The notes under the pieces: model-generated | The model's input: the letters and a program-made list of their open reading frames with translations, nothing else | What the model was told of the DNA's origin: nothing | Database searches by the model: none | NCBI RefSeq assembly: GCF_010731695.1 | Contig: NZ_AP022586.1 | Coordinates: 2,480,001 to 2,544,000, forward strand | From: Mycolicibacterium litorale | GTDB taxonomy: Bacteria > Actinomycetota > Actinomycetes > Mycobacteriales > Mycobacteriaceae | DNA: 64,000 nt | Direction: 5' to 3' | Part shown: positions 29,009-39,692 of the stretch, in pieces | Numbering within the stretch: the first letter of the stretch is position 1 | How the letters are laid out: each line of letters starts with the position of its first letter | Made by a program: the position numbers and the translations under genes

Positions 29009-30238
29009 TCAGATCCGCTCGACGATCGTGGCGGTGCCCATACCGCCGCCGGTGCACATGGTGACCAGTCCGGTGGTCAGGCCGCGGCGCTCCAGTTCGT
29101 CGAGCACCGTGCCGATCAGCATGGCGCCGGTGGCGCCGATCGGGTGCCCGAGCGCGATGGCCCCACCGTTGACGTTGACGCGGTCCGGGTCGAGGTCGAG
29201 GTCGCGAATGGTCTTGAGCGGCACGGCGGCGAACGCTTCGTTGACCTCCCACAGGTCGATGTCACCGGTGTGCATACCCGCCTTGGCCAGACACGCCTGG
29301 GCGGCCGGGCCGGGAGCGGTCAGCATGATGATCGGTTCGCTGCCGATCGCGGCCGTCGCGCGGATCCGGGCGCGGGGCGAGATCCCCTGTCGCCGTGACC
29401 ATTCGGGTGAGGCGATCACCGCGGCGGCGGCACCGTCGACCACGCCGGACGAATTGCCCGCGTGGTGGACGTGGTCGATGCGCTCGACCTTCGGATAGCG
29501 GTCCAGGCAGATCTCGTCGAAGGTCAGGCTCTCGCCCTCGACACCGGCCGCTCCCATCGCGGCGAACGCGGGGCGCAGACCGGCGAGGGTCTCCACGGTG
29601 GTTCCCGGCCGGGGGTGCTCGTCATGGTCGAGCAGTGGGGTGCCATCGGTGTCGGTCACCGTGATGAGCGACCGGTCGAACCGGCCCTCGGCGATCGCCT
29701 CCTGCGCGCGCCGCTGGCTCTGTGCGGCGTAGGTGTCGACGTCCGCACGGGTGAAGCCCTCCAGCGACGCGATCAGATCGGCCGAGATGCCCTGCGGCAC
29801 CGTCGGGTAGCGCTTCCGCAAAGCCGGGTTGGCGCCGTCGATCGTCGGCGCCCCGACCGTCACGTCCCATCTCGACATCGATTCCACACCGCCGGCCACC
29901 ACGACGTCCTGCGCCCCGCTGGCCACACCGGCCGCAGCGACCGTGATGGCCTGCTGCCCGGACCCGCAGAACCGGTTGAGCGTCATCCCGGGAACCGTCT
30001 GCGGCCAGCCCGCCAGCAGCACCGACAAGCGGGCGATGTCGTCGCCGTGTTCCCCGGCCTGCAGACCGTTGCCCGCCACGACGTCGTCCACCTCGCCGGG
30101 GTCGAAACCGCAACGAGTGACCAGCGCCTCGAGGCACTGCGCGAACAGCTCCTGGGGATGGACACCGTGCAGGCCACCGCCGGGCCGGCCGCGGCCGCGC
30201 GGGGTGCGCACGGCGTCGAGAATCCACGCGTCCGTCAT
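29009..30238 (-). CDS. Thiolase (acetyl-CoA C-acyltransferase)
   Basis: 409 residues with the full thiolase fold: [20 protein letters not shown], the nucleophile cysteine in [14 protein letters not shown] (~90), the histidine in [18 protein letters not shown] and the second cysteine in [13 protein letters not shown] near the end. Cleaves 3-oxoacyl-CoA. ATG 30238 has GGGGAG upstream; the longer frame to 31555 is antisense to the LLM gene. First gene of the minus-strand beta-oxidation operon, divergent from the LLM operon across 117 bases holding a palindrome. Confidence 0.93.
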   Translation of the reverse strand: MTDAWILDAVRTPRGRGRPGGGLHGVHPQELFAQCLEALVTRCGFDPGEVDDVVAGNGLQAGEHGDDIARLSVLLAGWPQTVPGMTLNRFCGSGQQAITVAAAGVASGAQDVVVAGGVESMSRWDVTVGAPTIDGANPALRKRYPTVPQGISADLIASLEGFTRADVDTYAAQSQRRAQEAIAEGRFDRSLITVTDTDGTPLLDHDEHPRPGTTVETLAGLRPAFAAMGAAGVEGESLTFDEICLDRYPKVERIDHVHHAGNSSGVVDGAAAAVIASPEWSRRQGISPRARIRATAAIGSEPIIMLTAPGPAAQACLAKAGMHTGDIDLWEVNEAFAAVPLKTIRDLDLDPDRVNVNGGAIALGHPIGATGAMLIGTVLDELERRGLTTGLVTMCTGGGMGTATIVERI

Positions 30239-30275
30239 CGGGCAGCTCCCCTCGTCGCGAGCCGGCGGTAGAGGC

Positions 30276-30311
30276 GAGAATGCCTTTACGTGTGGCGAGA
30301 AGGCTATTCTC
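30276..30311. promoter_or_regulatory. Putative operator between thiolase and LLM operons
   Basis: GAGAATGCCTT (30276-30286) is complementary to AAGGCTATTCTC (30300-30311) apart from one bulged base, and the right half itself contains GAGAAGGCTATTCTC (30297-30311), a GAGAA-N5-TTCTC palindrome. The length and symmetry suit a TetR-family dimer controlling both divergent operons. No regulator gene is adjacent. Confidence 0.45.
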
Positions 30312-30343
30312 CGAAATCGCCGGGTGCAATACCGCCTCACCCC

Positions 30344-30349
30344 TAAGCT
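30344..30349 (+). promoter_or_regulatory. -10 element for leaderless LLM operon
   Basis: TAAGCT lies 6 bases before the GTG at 30356, with no ribosome site. Confidence 0.45.
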
Positions 30350-30355
30350 GGGCGA

Positions 30356-31510
30356 GTGCCCAGCGATACGACGGCGCCGCCGGTGCAGCCCGCGGCGTTC
30401 CTGCGCACCACGCTGCCGCTGGACCTGTCCGGCCTCGCCCACCTCGACAGCGGCCGCTACCACTCGATCTGGCTCCCCGACCACATGGTCAGTTTCTGGC
30501 CCGATTCGATCTGGACACCGGAGTTCACCGACCTGGCCCGAGCGTCTCCGTCCCCGCACCGCCACCTCGACGGGATGGCGGTGGCCGCCGCGGCCGCGGT
30601 GCTGACCGAGACGACCCCGCTGGCGACCGCCGTCGTGGACACCGTGCGCCGGCACCCCGCCTCTCTGGCGCAGTCCGCGTTGACCATCGACCACCTCGCC
30701 CGCGGACGTTTCATCCTTGGCCTGGGCAGTGGCGAGCGGGAGAACATCGTGCCCTACGGGTTCGGTTTCGACCGGCCCGTCAGCCGGTTCGAGGAGGCCC
30801 TTCGGGTCATCCGGCTGCTCTGGGAATCCGACAAGCCGGTCGACTTCGACGGGCAGTTCTACCGATTGCGGGAGGCGCGACTGGACACCGAACCCTACGG
30901 CGGCCGATTCCCGGAGATCTGGATCGGCGCCAGCGGACCCCGGATGCTCGACATCGCCGGCCGCCACGCCGACGGCTGGTGGCCGGCCGGCGCATGGACT
31001 CCGGAGCACTACGCCGACATGCTCGCCACTGTCCGCGGTGCGGCCGAGCGCGCCGGACGGGACCCGATGGCGATCACCCCCTGCTTCATCCAGATCTGTC
31101 TGATCGCCCGCGACGAGGCCGCACTGGCCGACATCGTGCAGGCCCCGCTGGTCAAGGCGCTTCTCCTGCAGGTATCGGCCGAGACGCTGTCGACGTTCGG
31201 GCACGACCACCCGCTCGGCGCGGACTGGCGCGGCTTCCACGACATCGACCCTGCGACGCTCACCCGTGACCGGATCCTCGACTTCCTCGACCGCGTGCAT
31301 CCGGAGGCACTGCTGGCGGTTCTGCCCCACGGCACACCCCGCCAGGTCGCCCGCATCGTCAAGGACTACGTCGACGCGGGGCTGCGCGTCCCCAAGATCA
31401 TGGACTACGGCGCGATGGCCGGCCTCTCCCACGCCGCCGCGTCCGCCGGCAACGTCCGCGAGGCCGAGGACGAACTGGTGCGGCTGTGCGGAGCACAGAA
31501 CCATGAGTGA
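30356..31510 (+). CDS. LLM-class, probably F420-dependent oxidoreductase (phthiodiolone ketoreductase-like)
   Basis: 384-residue luciferase-like TIM barrel. [56 protein letters not shown] and [26 protein letters not shown] resemble, from memory, the F420-dependent ketoreductase of phthiocerol lipid synthesis in M. tuberculosis more than flavin monooxygenases. Likely reduces or oxidises a lipid-like alcohol or ketone. First gene of a four-gene operon; its stop overlaps the sulfotransferase start by 8 bases (ATGAGTGA). fbiD in this window shows that F420 is made. Confidence 0.85.
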   Translation: MPSDTTAPPVQPAAFLRTTLPLDLSGLAHLDSGRYHSIWLPDHMVSFWPDSIWTPEFTDLARASPSPHRHLDGMAVAAAAAVLTETTPLATAVVDTVRRHPASLAQSALTIDHLARGRFILGLGSGERENIVPYGFGFDRPVSRFEEALRVIRLLWESDKPVDFDGQFYRLREARLDTEPYGGRFPEIWIGASGPRMLDIAGRHADGWWPAGAWTPEHYADMLATVRGAAERAGRDPMAITPCFIQICLIARDEAALADIVQAPLVKALLLQVSAETLSTFGHDHPLGADWRGFHDIDPATLTRDRILDFLDRVHPEALLAVLPHGTPRQVARIVKDYVDAGLRVPKIMDYGAMAGLSHAAASAGNVREAEDELVRLCGAQNHE

Positions 31511-32672
31511 ACGATTGGACGCCCGCGATCTGCTGGCGCGCGCCGAGACGGCCACCGGGCTGCACGACTACGGTGACCCGAGCCTGCCCGAACGGTTCGA
31601 GGTGGCGGTCGAGCATCTCAACGGCCTGGGCATGAACGCCGAAGGCATACAACGCGCGTCGGAGGTGTGCCACTGGCTGCTCACCTCGCGGCTGGAGTTC
31701 TTCGCCGACCGGCACCGCCACGCGGTCGCCGACGAGGTGATCGACCGGCCGATGTTCGTCACCGGTGAACCGCGTTCGGGCACAACGCTGATGCACGCCC
31801 TCATGTCGGTCGATCCCGACGCGCGCGCACTGCGGTTCTGGGAGGTGATGTATCCGTCACCGCCGCCGGGGCTGGCGGGTCCCGACGATCCGCGCCGCGC
31901 CCGCGCCGATGCGGACTGGCGCGAGATCAACGCCAGAATGCCCAAGTGGCTGCACAGCCATCCCTACAACGACATGCTCGGCGACGGCCTGCCCGAGGAC
32001 GAGCGCACCTGGGCGTTCGATTTCCGGGTGATGACGCCGACGGCGTGGTGGCGGGTGCCGATGCAGACGGTGGTGGGCGGACTGCCGACCGATGCGGCGG
32101 CGCAGTACCGGATCCACCGGGCGATGTTGCAGCAGTGCCAGTATGGGAGGCCGCGAAAGTACTGGGTGTGCAAGGGGTTCCACGGGTTTCGGCTCGACGA
32201 GTTCTTCGCGGCCTATCCGGACGCCCACCTGCTGTGGCTGCATCGCGATCCGGTTCAGGTCGCCGCCTCGCGCACGATGATGATGGCCGACATCCTCGAG
32301 GGCATCGTGGGCCCCATCGACCTCGCGGCCGCGGCGAAGATGCATCTCGACCTCACCCGGGCGAGCATCGCCAACACGATGAGCCATCCCCTGGTCGGCG
32401 ACCCCCGGGTGCACCATGTGCGATACACCGATTTCATCGCCGACCAGGTGGGCACCGTGCGGAGCTTCTACGCCTCCTGCGGACGCGAACTGTCCGGCGC
32501 CGCCGAGTCGGCGATGCGCCGCTACCTGGCCGACAACCGCGGCGACCGGTACGGCAAGTTCCGCTACTCCACGTCGCTTCTCACCGACATCGGTGAGGAC
32601 ATCGATGCGCTGAACGAGGAGTTCCGGCCGTTCCGCGAGCGGTTCGGGGTGTCCATCGAGAAGCGGAGCTGA
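31503..32672 (+). CDS. PAPS-dependent sulfotransferase family protein
   Basis: 389 residues. The 5'-phosphosulfate loop is [18 protein letters not shown] (~80-97) and the 3'-phosphate-binding region is [19 protein letters not shown] (~245). A long helical N-terminus and DDxxW-like segments match mycobacterial Stf-type lipid or carbohydrate sulfotransferases. It would move sulfate from PAPS to a hydroxyl; the neighbouring oxidoreductase could create that hydroxyl. ATG 31503 overlaps the LLM stop. The acceptor is unknown and no PAPS synthesis genes are nearby. Confidence 0.83.
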   Translation: MSERLDARDLLARAETATGLHDYGDPSLPERFEVAVEHLNGLGMNAEGIQRASEVCHWLLTSRLEFFADRHRHAVADEVIDRPMFVTGEPRSGTTLMHALMSVDPDARALRFWEVMYPSPPPGLAGPDDPRRARADADWREINARMPKWLHSHPYNDMLGDGLPEDERTWAFDFRVMTPTAWWRVPMQTVVGGLPTDAAAQYRIHRAMLQQCQYGRPRKYWVCKGFHGFRLDEFFAAYPDAHLLWLHRDPVQVAASRTMMMADILEGIVGPIDLAAAAKMHLDLTRASIANTMSHPLVGDPRVHHVRYTDFIADQVGTVRSFYASCGRELSGAAESAMRRYLADNRGDRYGKFRYSTSLLTDIGEDIDALNEEFRPFRERFGVSIEKRS

Positions 32673-32678
32673 GGTCCG

Positions 32679-33485
32679 GTGACGCTCGAGCGGATGTCGG
32701 TGCACAGCGTGACGTTCTACGGCGCCGCGCTCGGCGAATTGCACACCCACTGGACGGCGCTGGGCCTGAACCGGTTGAGCCTCATCGACTTCCAGCTGTC
32801 CGACCCGGCGCTGGCGCCGCTGCTCGACGCGCACGGATACCGCATCGACGCCGTCTACCATCTGTTCGGCGCGGGCCGGGTGCCCGCCGCGGCCGACGAC
32901 ATCGCCGCCGCGCGGGACACTCTGAACCGGCTCATCGACACGGCGGCCGGCGTGGACGCGCGGATGGTCTACATGCTCACCGGCGGACGGGGGCCGCTGT
33001 CCTGGCGGGAGGGTGCCGACCGGTTCTGCGCCGCGGTGGCGCCGTGCGTGGCACGCGCCCGCGACGCCGGTGTCGCGCTGGCGATCGAGAACGCGTCGAG
33101 CCTGTACGCCGACATCCACATCGCGCACTCGCTGCGCGACACGATCATGCTGGCCGAGATGGCGGGGCTGGGCATCTGCATCGACCTCTTCCACTGCTGG
33201 GCCGAGGCTGAACTGCCGGCACTGATCGAACGCGCACTGCCCCGCACCGAACACGTGCAGCTGAGCGACTATGTGCTCGGCGACCGCGCACTGCCCGCAC
33301 GCGCGGTGCCCGGTGACGGCGCCATCCCCGTCGAGTCGTTCGTCGCCCAGGTCCTCGCCGGCGGGTATGCACACGGTGTCGATCTGGAACTCATCGGGCC
33401 GCGGATCGATGCGGAGGGGCGCGCGGCCGCGGCCCGGCGCGCATGCGACGTCATCGGCCCGATGCTCGACCGGCTCGGTGCGTGA
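32679..33485 (+). CDS. TIM-barrel sugar isomerase/AP-endonuclease-2-like protein
   Basis: 268 residues with the xylose-isomerase-like barrel signature: repeated beta-alpha units, VALAIENASSLYADIHIAHS (metal glutamate strand), GLGICIDLFHCWAEAEL (Asp/His), TEHVQLSDYVLGDRALPARAVPGDGAIP and GVDLELIGPRI (last metal Glu). Members isomerise or epimerise sugars and polyols. It starts with GTG six bases after the sulfotransferase stop and overlaps the next gene by one base. The substrate cannot be inferred. Confidence 0.8.
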   Translation: MTLERMSVHSVTFYGAALGELHTHWTALGLNRLSLIDFQLSDPALAPLLDAHGYRIDAVYHLFGAGRVPAAADDIAAARDTLNRLIDTAAGVDARMVYMLTGGRGPLSWREGADRFCAAVAPCVARARDAGVALAIENASSLYADIHIAHSLRDTIMLAEMAGLGICIDLFHCWAEAELPALIERALPRTEHVQLSDYVLGDRALPARAVPGDGAIPVESFVAQVLAGGYAHGVDLELIGPRIDAEGRAAAARRACDVIGPMLDRLGA

Positions 33486-34693
33486 TGGCGTTCGGTGACG
33501 GCGACGACGACGCCACACTGCACGCGGCGTGGTCGGCGTTCTGCGCCCGGCTCGAAGCAGCAGGCGCACAGGCCTACAAGGACCACAACGCCACCTCGGG
33601 ACGACAACGCGCCGACGCACTGCGATTCCTGACCCAGAACCTCGGGCAGGCATTCGACCTCGCACTGGAGACCGCCGACACGCGGTATCCGGTGGTGCAC
33701 GCCTTCTGCACGCCGCTGCGCAAACTGGGCGGTGACTGCGCGGACTTCACCTACCACCAGGCCTGGATCGACGGTGCGCACACCTACCGCATCACCGGAA
33801 ACCGCGGCACCGCACCGTTTCTCAACATCACCGTGCAGGGGCCCCGGCAGACCGGCCCAGGCGTGCTGCACGAGCCGTTCGGAGACGTGCCGGAGGCCAA
33901 CCTGTTCGGCCACCAGCTGACGGCCGGGCCGGACGGCGACTTCGAGTTGAATGTCGGAGGGCCGCAACGCGATCCGAACTGGCTGCCGACGACGCCCGAG
34001 TCCCGCAAACTGTTCATTCGCCAGGGTTTCGACGGGTGGGACGAGCGCCCTGCCGAGCTGCGGATCGAGCGGGTGGACATGGCCTCACCGCGGCCGCTGC
34101 CCACGCCCGCAGACATGGTGCGAGCGATCGAATGGGCCGGCGACTTCGTCGAGGGCGTGATGCGCGACTGGCCGGATCACCCGTTCGGCTACGGCGGTGT
34201 CGATCCCGGGCGGCCCAACCGGTTTCCCCCGGCCGACCGCGTCGCCGGTGACGACAAACGCGGACGTGCGGCGGCGAACATGTACTGGGAACTCGAGGCC
34301 GACGAGGCGCTGGTCATCGAGTTCGACGCGCACGAGGGGCTGTGGAACCTGACCAACATGGGCGTGTTCTTCACCAGCATGGACTACCTGTACCGCCCGG
34401 TGAGCTACACGCCGAGCAGGACCGTGATCGACGGGGACGGGAAGATCCGCGTGGTGCTGGCCCACGACGACCCGGGGTGCCACAACTGGCTCGACACGCA
34501 GGGTTTCAGCCGCGGCAACGTGACCTACCGTCACCTGCTCGCCGGCGAACCCGTCGCCCTGCGAACCCGCGTCGTGAGCCGGGCCGAGCTCGCCGAGGTC
34601 CTACCCCCGGACACCGTGACCGTCACCGCGGAGCAACGCAGCGCCCAGATGTGGGCCCGGTTCAACGGCGTCCGGCTGCGGCACCGGATGTGA
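33485..34693 (+). CDS. DUF1214-domain protein
   Basis: 402 residues, no signal peptide or membrane helix seen. The N-terminal ~200 residues carry HAFCTPLRKLGGDCADFTYHQAWIDG and AHTYRITGNRGTAPFLNITVQGP, a beta-rich region. The C-terminal part (DEALVIEFDAHEGLWNLTNMGVFFTSMDYLYRP...LAHDDPGCHNWLDTQGF) is DUF1214-like. Function unknown. Its ATG overlaps the TIM-barrel stop (TGATG), so it completes the LLM-sulfotransferase operon. It ends 7 bases before the convergent gatB stop. Confidence 0.78.
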   Translation: MAFGDGDDDATLHAAWSAFCARLEAAGAQAYKDHNATSGRQRADALRFLTQNLGQAFDLALETADTRYPVVHAFCTPLRKLGGDCADFTYHQAWIDGAHTYRITGNRGTAPFLNITVQGPRQTGPGVLHEPFGDVPEANLFGHQLTAGPDGDFELNVGGPQRDPNWLPTTPESRKLFIRQGFDGWDERPAELRIERVDMASPRPLPTPADMVRAIEWAGDFVEGVMRDWPDHPFGYGGVDPGRPNRFPPADRVAGDDKRGRAAANMYWELEADEALVIEFDAHEGLWNLTNMGVFFTSMDYLYRPVSYTPSRTVIDGDGKIRVVLAHDDPGCHNWLDTQGFSRGNVTYRHLLAGEPVALRTRVVSRAELAEVLPPDTVTVTAEQRSAQMWARFNGVRLRHRM

Positions 34694-34699
34694 GCGCGG

Positions 34700-36205
34700 T
34701 CAGCCGCAGGCGGCGAGCACCAGTTCGCGCACCCGCGCCGCGTCGGCCTGACCCTTGGTCGCCTTCATCACGGCACCGACGATGGCGCCCGCGGCCTGCA
34801 CCTTGCCACCGCGGATCTTCTCGACGATGCCGGGATTGGCGGCCAGCGCCTCGTCGACCGCGGCCTGCAGCGCCGAATCGTCTCGCACCACTTCGAGTCC
34901 GCGGTCGGCCATCACCTGCGCGGGCTCACCCTCACCGGCCAGCACGCCCTCGACGACCTGGCGGGCCAGCTTGTTCGACAGCTTTCCGCTGTCGACCAGT
35001 TCGACCACCGCCGCCACCTGCGCCGGGGTGATGGGCAGCGCGTCGAGTTCCACGCCGAGTTCATTGGCCTTCTGCACCAGGAAGTTCCCCCACCAGGCGC
35101 GGGCGGCCTCACTGGAGGCGCCGTGTTCGACGGTCGCGGCCACGAGGTCGATCGCCCCGTTGTTGACCAGGTCGCGCATCACCTCGTCGGAGATACCCCA
35201 CTCCTGCTGGATTCGCTTGCGCGCCAGCCACGGCAGCTCGGGCAGCGTCTGACGCAGCCGCTCGACGAGCTCGGCGTCCGGCGCGACAGGTTCGAGATCC
35301 GGTTCCGGGAAGTAGCGGTAGTCCTCCGCGGTCTCCTTGCTGCGTCCCGGCGAGGTGTACCCATCCTCGTGGAAGTGCCGCGTCTCCTGGGTGATCGTGC
35401 CACCGGCGGTCAGCACCGCGGCCTGGCGGCGCATCTCGTAGCGGACAGCCACCTCGACGCTCTTGAGCGAGTTGACGTTCTTGGTCTCGGTGCGCGTGCC
35501 GAACTCGGCCTGCCCGACGGGTTTGAGCGACACGTTCGCATCGCAGCGCATCGATCCCTGATCCATGCGCACATCGGACACCCCGAGCGCTCGCAGCAGG
35601 TCGCGCAGCGCCGTGACGTAGGCGCGGGCGATCTCCGGGGCGCGCGCGCCGGCACCCTCGATCGGCCGGGTGACGATCTCGATCAACGGCACACCGGCGC
35701 GGTTGTAGTCGGCCAGCGAGTTCGTCGCGCCCGAGATGCGCCCTGTGTCGCTGCCCAAGTGGGTCAGCTTGCCCGTGTCCTCCTCCATGTGGGCCCGTTC
35801 GATCTCCACCCGCCAGGTGGTGCCGTCGTCGAGCGGCACGTCGAGGTACCCGTTGATCGCGATCGGTTCGTCGTACTGCGAGATCTGGTAGTTCTTCGGC
35901 TGGTCCGGATAGAAGTAGTTCTTCCGGGCGAACCGGCACCACGGCACGATCTCGCAGTTGAGCGCCAAGCCGATGCGGATCGCCGATTCGACGGCCTCCT
36001 GGTTGAGTACGGGCAGCGAACCGGGCAGCCCCAGACACACGGGGCACACCTGCGTGTTGGGTTCGGCGCCGAACGCGTTGGCGCAGCCGCAGAACATCTT
36101 GGTCGCCGTCGACAGTTCGACGTGCACCTCCATGCCCATCACCGGTTCGAAGCGCGCCACGACCTCGTCGTAGTCGAGAAGGTCTGCCACCGAAGTCGCC
36201 GTCAT
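34700..36205 (-). CDS. gatB: Asp/Glu-tRNA amidotransferase subunit B
   Basis: GatB binds misacylated Glu-tRNA-Gln or Asp-tRNA-Asn and phosphorylates the acyl group, with ammonia from GatA. 501 residues from ATG 36205 ([31 protein letters not shown]). The kinase domain has the zinc-type [31 protein letters not shown] and [19 protein letters not shown], followed by the helical YqeY tail (~390-501). TAGGAT 7 bases before the ATG suggests a leaderless start. It is separate from gatCA (~2 kb away), as in M. tuberculosis. Confidence 0.96.
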   Translation of the reverse strand: MTATSVADLLDYDEVVARFEPVMGMEVHVELSTATKMFCGCANAFGAEPNTQVCPVCLGLPGSLPVLNQEAVESAIRIGLALNCEIVPWCRFARKNYFYPDQPKNYQISQYDEPIAINGYLDVPLDDGTTWRVEIERAHMEEDTGKLTHLGSDTGRISGATNSLADYNRAGVPLIEIVTRPIEGAGARAPEIARAYVTALRDLLRALGVSDVRMDQGSMRCDANVSLKPVGQAEFGTRTETKNVNSLKSVEVAVRYEMRRQAAVLTAGGTITQETRHFHEDGYTSPGRSKETAEDYRYFPEPDLEPVAPDAELVERLRQTLPELPWLARKRIQQEWGISDEVMRDLVNNGAIDLVAATVEHGASSEAARAWWGNFLVQKANELGVELDALPITPAQVAAVVELVDSGKLSNKLARQVVEGVLAGEGEPAQVMADRGLEVVRDDSALQAAVDEALAANPGIVEKIRGGKVQAAGAIVGAVMKATKGQADAARVRELVLAACG

Positions 36206-36397
36206 GAGCTCGATCCTAGTTGCGGCCCCACCGGCCCCGCCGGTCCCCGGCCCGGGGACGCCTCCGGGCGCCCGCGAGCGTGGACACATTGCGGCCCGCA
36301 TGGTGACGAAGGCCGCACGGCGCCGCAATGGTCGCTGGTCGCCGTAGTTAGCAAGCCCGGCTAAAGTTATCGTCAAGATCAAAGATCGGGGTCATGG

Positions 36398-37087
36398 ATG
36401 CAGCTCAGTCGGGGTGTTGGCAAGGTCGCCGCAGCGGCGGCCGTCGGGTCGGCGGCGATGTTCGGCGGGACGTTCGCGGCACCGGTCGCGGCCGCCCAGC
36501 CGTGTCCGGACGTCGAGGTGATCTTCGCGCGCGGCACCACCGAGGCGCCCGGCGTGGGATGGGTCGGGCAGGCTTTCGTCGACTCGCTGCAGAAGCAGTT
36601 GGGCGACAAGTCGGTGAACGTCTATCCGGTCGCCTATCCGGCGAGCCCGGACTGGCCACGCGCCGCCGACGGCGTCATCGACACGAGCAACCGCGTCCGC
36701 GACATGGTCAACACCTGTCCTGACTCGAAGATGGTGCTCGGCGGCTACTCGCAGGGCGCGGCGGTCATGGGCTACGTCACCGCCGACGAGATCCCGCCGG
36801 GCTACATCCCCCCGGTCGGCATCACCGGACCGATGGCCCCGGAGATCGCCGACCACGTGGCCGCCGTCGTGCTGTTCGGTCAGCCGTCGACGCGATTTCT
36901 CGACGCGATCAGCGCACCGCCGATCACGATCGGCTCGCTGTATGCCGGCAAGACCCTCGAGCAGTGCATCCCGGATGATCCGATCTGCACCGACAACGGC
37001 GGAAACCTGTTCGCGCACAGCCAATACGGCGCCAACGGCATGATCGACCAGGCCGCCACCTACGCGGCGGACCGGGTCAGGGCCTGA
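36398..37087 (+). CDS. Secreted cutinase-family esterase
   Basis: 229 residues. Signal peptide to about residue 34 (VAAAAAVGSAAMFGGTFAAPVAAAQPCPD). The cutinase fold has four cysteines, EVIFARGTTEAPGVGWVG (oxyanion), VLGGYSQGAAVMGYV with the catalytic serine, and Asp/His in CIPDDPICTDNGGNLFAHSQYG. Mycobacterial relatives are cell-wall or secreted lipases/phospholipases. ATG 36398 has GGGG upstream; the 192 bases before it show no gene. I do not recall a cutinase at this place in M. tuberculosis, so it may be an insertion. Confidence 0.9.
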   Translation: MQLSRGVGKVAAAAAVGSAAMFGGTFAAPVAAAQPCPDVEVIFARGTTEAPGVGWVGQAFVDSLQKQLGDKSVNVYPVAYPASPDWPRAADGVIDTSNRVRDMVNTCPDSKMVLGGYSQGAAVMGYVTADEIPPGYIPPVGITGPMAPEIADHVAAVVLFGQPSTRFLDAISAPPITIGSLYAGKTLEQCIPDDPICTDNGGNLFAHSQYGANGMIDQAATYAADRVRA

Positions 37088-37090
37088 TCG

Positions 37091-38122
37091 TCAGCCGAAG
37101 AACTCGGCGGCGTCGTCGTAGCGGGTCTGCGGCACCAGTTTGAGTTGACGGGTGGCGTCGGCGAGCGACACCCGGCCGATCTCCTGCCCGCGCAGCGACA
37201 CCATCATCCCGTACTCCCCCGCGTGGGCGGCGTCGGCGGCGTTCACACCGAAACGCGTCGCCAGCACGCGGTCGAACGGCGTCGGCGTGCCACCGCGCTG
37301 CACATGGCCGAGCACCGTCACCCGCACATCGCGGTTGACCCGCTTCTCCACCTCGATCGCCAACTGCTGGGCGACGCCGGTGAACTTCTCGTGGCCGAAC
37401 TCGTCCATCCCGCCCTGGCGCAACTGCATGGTGCCCTCGGCGGGTTTCGCCCCCTCGGCGACGACGCAGATGAAGTGCGAATCCCCGCGCACGAACCGCT
37501 GTTTGACCAGCCGGCACACATCTTCGACGTCGAAGGGCTGTTCGGGGATCAACGTCATGTGCGCCCCGGAGGCCAGACCGGCGTTCAACGCGATCCAGCC
37601 GGCGTGGCGGCCCATCACCTCGACGAGCATCACCCGCTGATGGGACTCCGCGGTGGAGTGCAGCCGGTCGATGGCCTCACTGGCCACCGTCAGCGCGGTG
37701 TCGTGTCCGAAAGTGACGTCGGTGCAGTCGATGTCGTTGTCGATGGTCTTCGGCACCCCGACCACCGGCACGTTCTCCTCCGACAGCCAGTGCGCGGCGG
37801 TCAGCGTGCCCTCCCCGCCGATCGGGATCAGCACGTCGATGCCGTTGTCGTCGAGCGTCTGCTTGATCTGATCCAGCCCGGCGCGCAGCTTCTCCGGGTG
37901 CACGCGCGCGGTGCCGAGCACCGTGCCGCCCTTGGCGAGCAGCCGGTCGTTGCGGTCGTCGTTGCGCAACTGGATGCGACGGTTCTCCAGCAGACCGCGC
38001 CAGCCGTCCTGGAATCCCACGACCGACGAGCCGTAGCGCACATCGCAGGTGCGGACCACCGCCCTGATCACGGCGTTCAGGCCGGGACAGTCACCACCGC
38101 CGGTGAGAACTCCGATGCGCAT
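37091..38122 (-). CDS. pfkA: 6-phosphofructokinase
   Basis: Phosphorylates fructose-6-phosphate in glycolysis. 343 residues. Motifs are [20 protein letters not shown] (nucleotide loop), GGEGTLTAA, the catalytic strand [17 protein letters not shown], the substrate-contact [15 protein letters not shown] and [21 protein letters not shown]. The G-G-D/E-T pattern at the phosphate donor site leaves open ATP versus pyrophosphate; the M. tuberculosis counterpart is ATP-dependent. Convergent with the cutinase (3-base gap) and 88 bases downstream of gatA. Confidence 0.95.
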   Translation of the reverse strand: MRIGVLTGGGDCPGLNAVIRAVVRTCDVRYGSSVVGFQDGWRGLLENRRIQLRNDDRNDRLLAKGGTVLGTARVHPEKLRAGLDQIKQTLDDNGIDVLIPIGGEGTLTAAHWLSEENVPVVGVPKTIDNDIDCTDVTFGHDTALTVASEAIDRLHSTAESHQRVMLVEVMGRHAGWIALNAGLASGAHMTLIPEQPFDVEDVCRLVKQRFVRGDSHFICVVAEGAKPAEGTMQLRQGGMDEFGHEKFTGVAQQLAIEVEKRVNRDVRVTVLGHVQRGGTPTPFDRVLATRFGVNAADAAHAGEYGMMVSLRGQEIGRVSLADATRQLKLVPQTRYDDAAEFFG

Positions 38123-38210
38123 AGACCCATTCTTCCTGTAGCCGGCGCCGAGCGCACGGTTGTTCGCCGCGCCACTCGGCCGATGCGTACATCAATCGTG
38201 CAGTGGGCGC

Positions 38211-39692
38211 CTACAGCGCGGTGGGCAGCGGACCGCGGGCCGCCTCGTAGGCCGCACCCACCCGGTACAGCCGGTCGTCGGCCAGCGCAGGCGCCATGAT
38301 CTGCAGCCCCACCGGCAGGTTGTCGTCCGGCGAGAGCCCCGACGGCACCGACATCCCGCAGTGCCCGGCCAGGTTCAGCGGCAGCGTGCACAGGTCGAAC
38401 AGGTACATCGCCAGCGGATCGTCGACCTTCTCCCCCAGCGGGAACGCGGTGGTCGGCGTGGCGGGCGAGACCAGCACGTCGACGTTCTCGTAGGCCGCGT
38501 CGAGGTCACCGGCGATCAGGGTGCGGACCTTCTGCGCCTGGTTGTAGTAGGCGTCGTAATAGCCGGCCGACAGCGCGTAGGTGCCGATCATGATGCGGCG
38601 CTTGACTTCTGGGCCGAAACCGGCGGCTCGCGTCAGTGCCATCACCTCTTCGGCGCTGTGCGTACCGTCGTCGCCCACGCGCAACCCGAACCGCATCGCG
38701 TCGAAGCGGGCCAGGTTCGACGACACCTCCGAGGGCAGGATCAGGTAGTAGGCGGCCAGCGAGTGGTCGAAGTTCGGGCAGTCCACCTCGGTGACGTCGG
38801 CGCCGAGCGCGGTGAGCTGCTCGACCGCGGCGTTGAACGACGACAGCACGCCGGGTTGGTAACCCTCCCCGCGCAGCTGCTTGACCACGCCGACCCGCAC
38901 ACCGCGCAGATCACCGTTCGCCCCGGCGTGGGCGGCGCGCACGACATCGGGCACCTCGGCGGGCACCGAGGTGGAGTCCCGCGGGTCATGGCCGGCGATC
39001 ACCTGGTGCAGCAGCGCGGTGTCGAGCACCGTGCGCGCGCACGGCCCGCCCTGGTCCAGCGAGGAGGCGCACGCGATCAACCCGTACCGCGACACCGTGC
39101 CGTAGGTCGGTTTCACCCCGACGGTCGCGGTCAGCGCCGCCGGCTGACGGATCGAGCCACCGGTGTCGGTACCGATCGCCAGCGGCGCCTGGAACGCCGC
39201 CAGCGCCGCCGCACTGCCGCCGCCGGACCCGCCGGGCACCCGGTCGACATCCCATGGGTTGCGGGTCGGCCCGTACGCGGAGTTCTCGGTCGAACTGCCC
39301 ATGGCGAATTCGTCCATGTTGGTCTTGCCGAGGATCGGCATACCCGCGGCGCGCAGTCGCACCGTGACGGTGGCGTCGTACGGCGACCGCCAGCCTTCGA
39401 GGATCTTCGAGCCGCAGGTGGTGGGCATGTCGGTGGTGGTGAACACGTCCTTGAGCGCGATCGGCACCCCCGCCAGCGGCGACGGAAGACGCTCGTTCGC
39501 GGCCACCGCCGCATCGATGCGGGCGGCCTCGGCCAGCGCCTCGTCGGCGGCCACGTGCAGGAAGGCGTGGAAGCGTTCGTCGGTGTCGGCGATCTGGTCC
39601 AGGCAGGCCTGGGTCAGTTCGGTGGCCGAGATCTCCTTGGCGGCGATACGGCCGGCCAGGGTGGCGGCGTTCTCGCGGATCAGGTCACTCAT
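38211..39692 (-). CDS. gatA: Asp/Glu-tRNA amidotransferase subunit A
   Basis: Glutaminase/amidase subunit releasing ammonia for GatB. 493 residues. The amidase Ser-cisSer-Lys triad is seen as the lysine in VPIALKDVF (~80) and the two serines in [33 protein letters not shown] (~155-180). ATG 39692 overlaps the gatC stop (ATGA). With gatB and gatC it makes Gln-tRNA and, where needed, Asn-tRNA. Confidence 0.96.
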   Translation of the reverse strand: MSDLIRENAATLAGRIAAKEISATELTQACLDQIADTDERFHAFLHVAADEALAEAARIDAAVAANERLPSPLAGVPIALKDVFTTTDMPTTCGSKILEGWRSPYDATVTVRLRAAGMPILGKTNMDEFAMGSSTENSAYGPTRNPWDVDRVPGGSGGGSAAALAAFQAPLAIGTDTGGSIRQPAALTATVGVKPTYGTVSRYGLIACASSLDQGGPCARTVLDTALLHQVIAGHDPRDSTSVPAEVPDVVRAAHAGANGDLRGVRVGVVKQLRGEGYQPGVLSSFNAAVEQLTALGADVTEVDCPNFDHSLAAYYLILPSEVSSNLARFDAMRFGLRVGDDGTHSAEEVMALTRAAGFGPEVKRRIMIGTYALSAGYYDAYYNQAQKVRTLIAGDLDAAYENVDVLVSPATPTTAFPLGEKVDDPLAMYLFDLCTLPLNLAGHCGMSVPSGLSPDDNLPVGLQIMAPALADDRLYRVGAAYEAARGPLPTAL

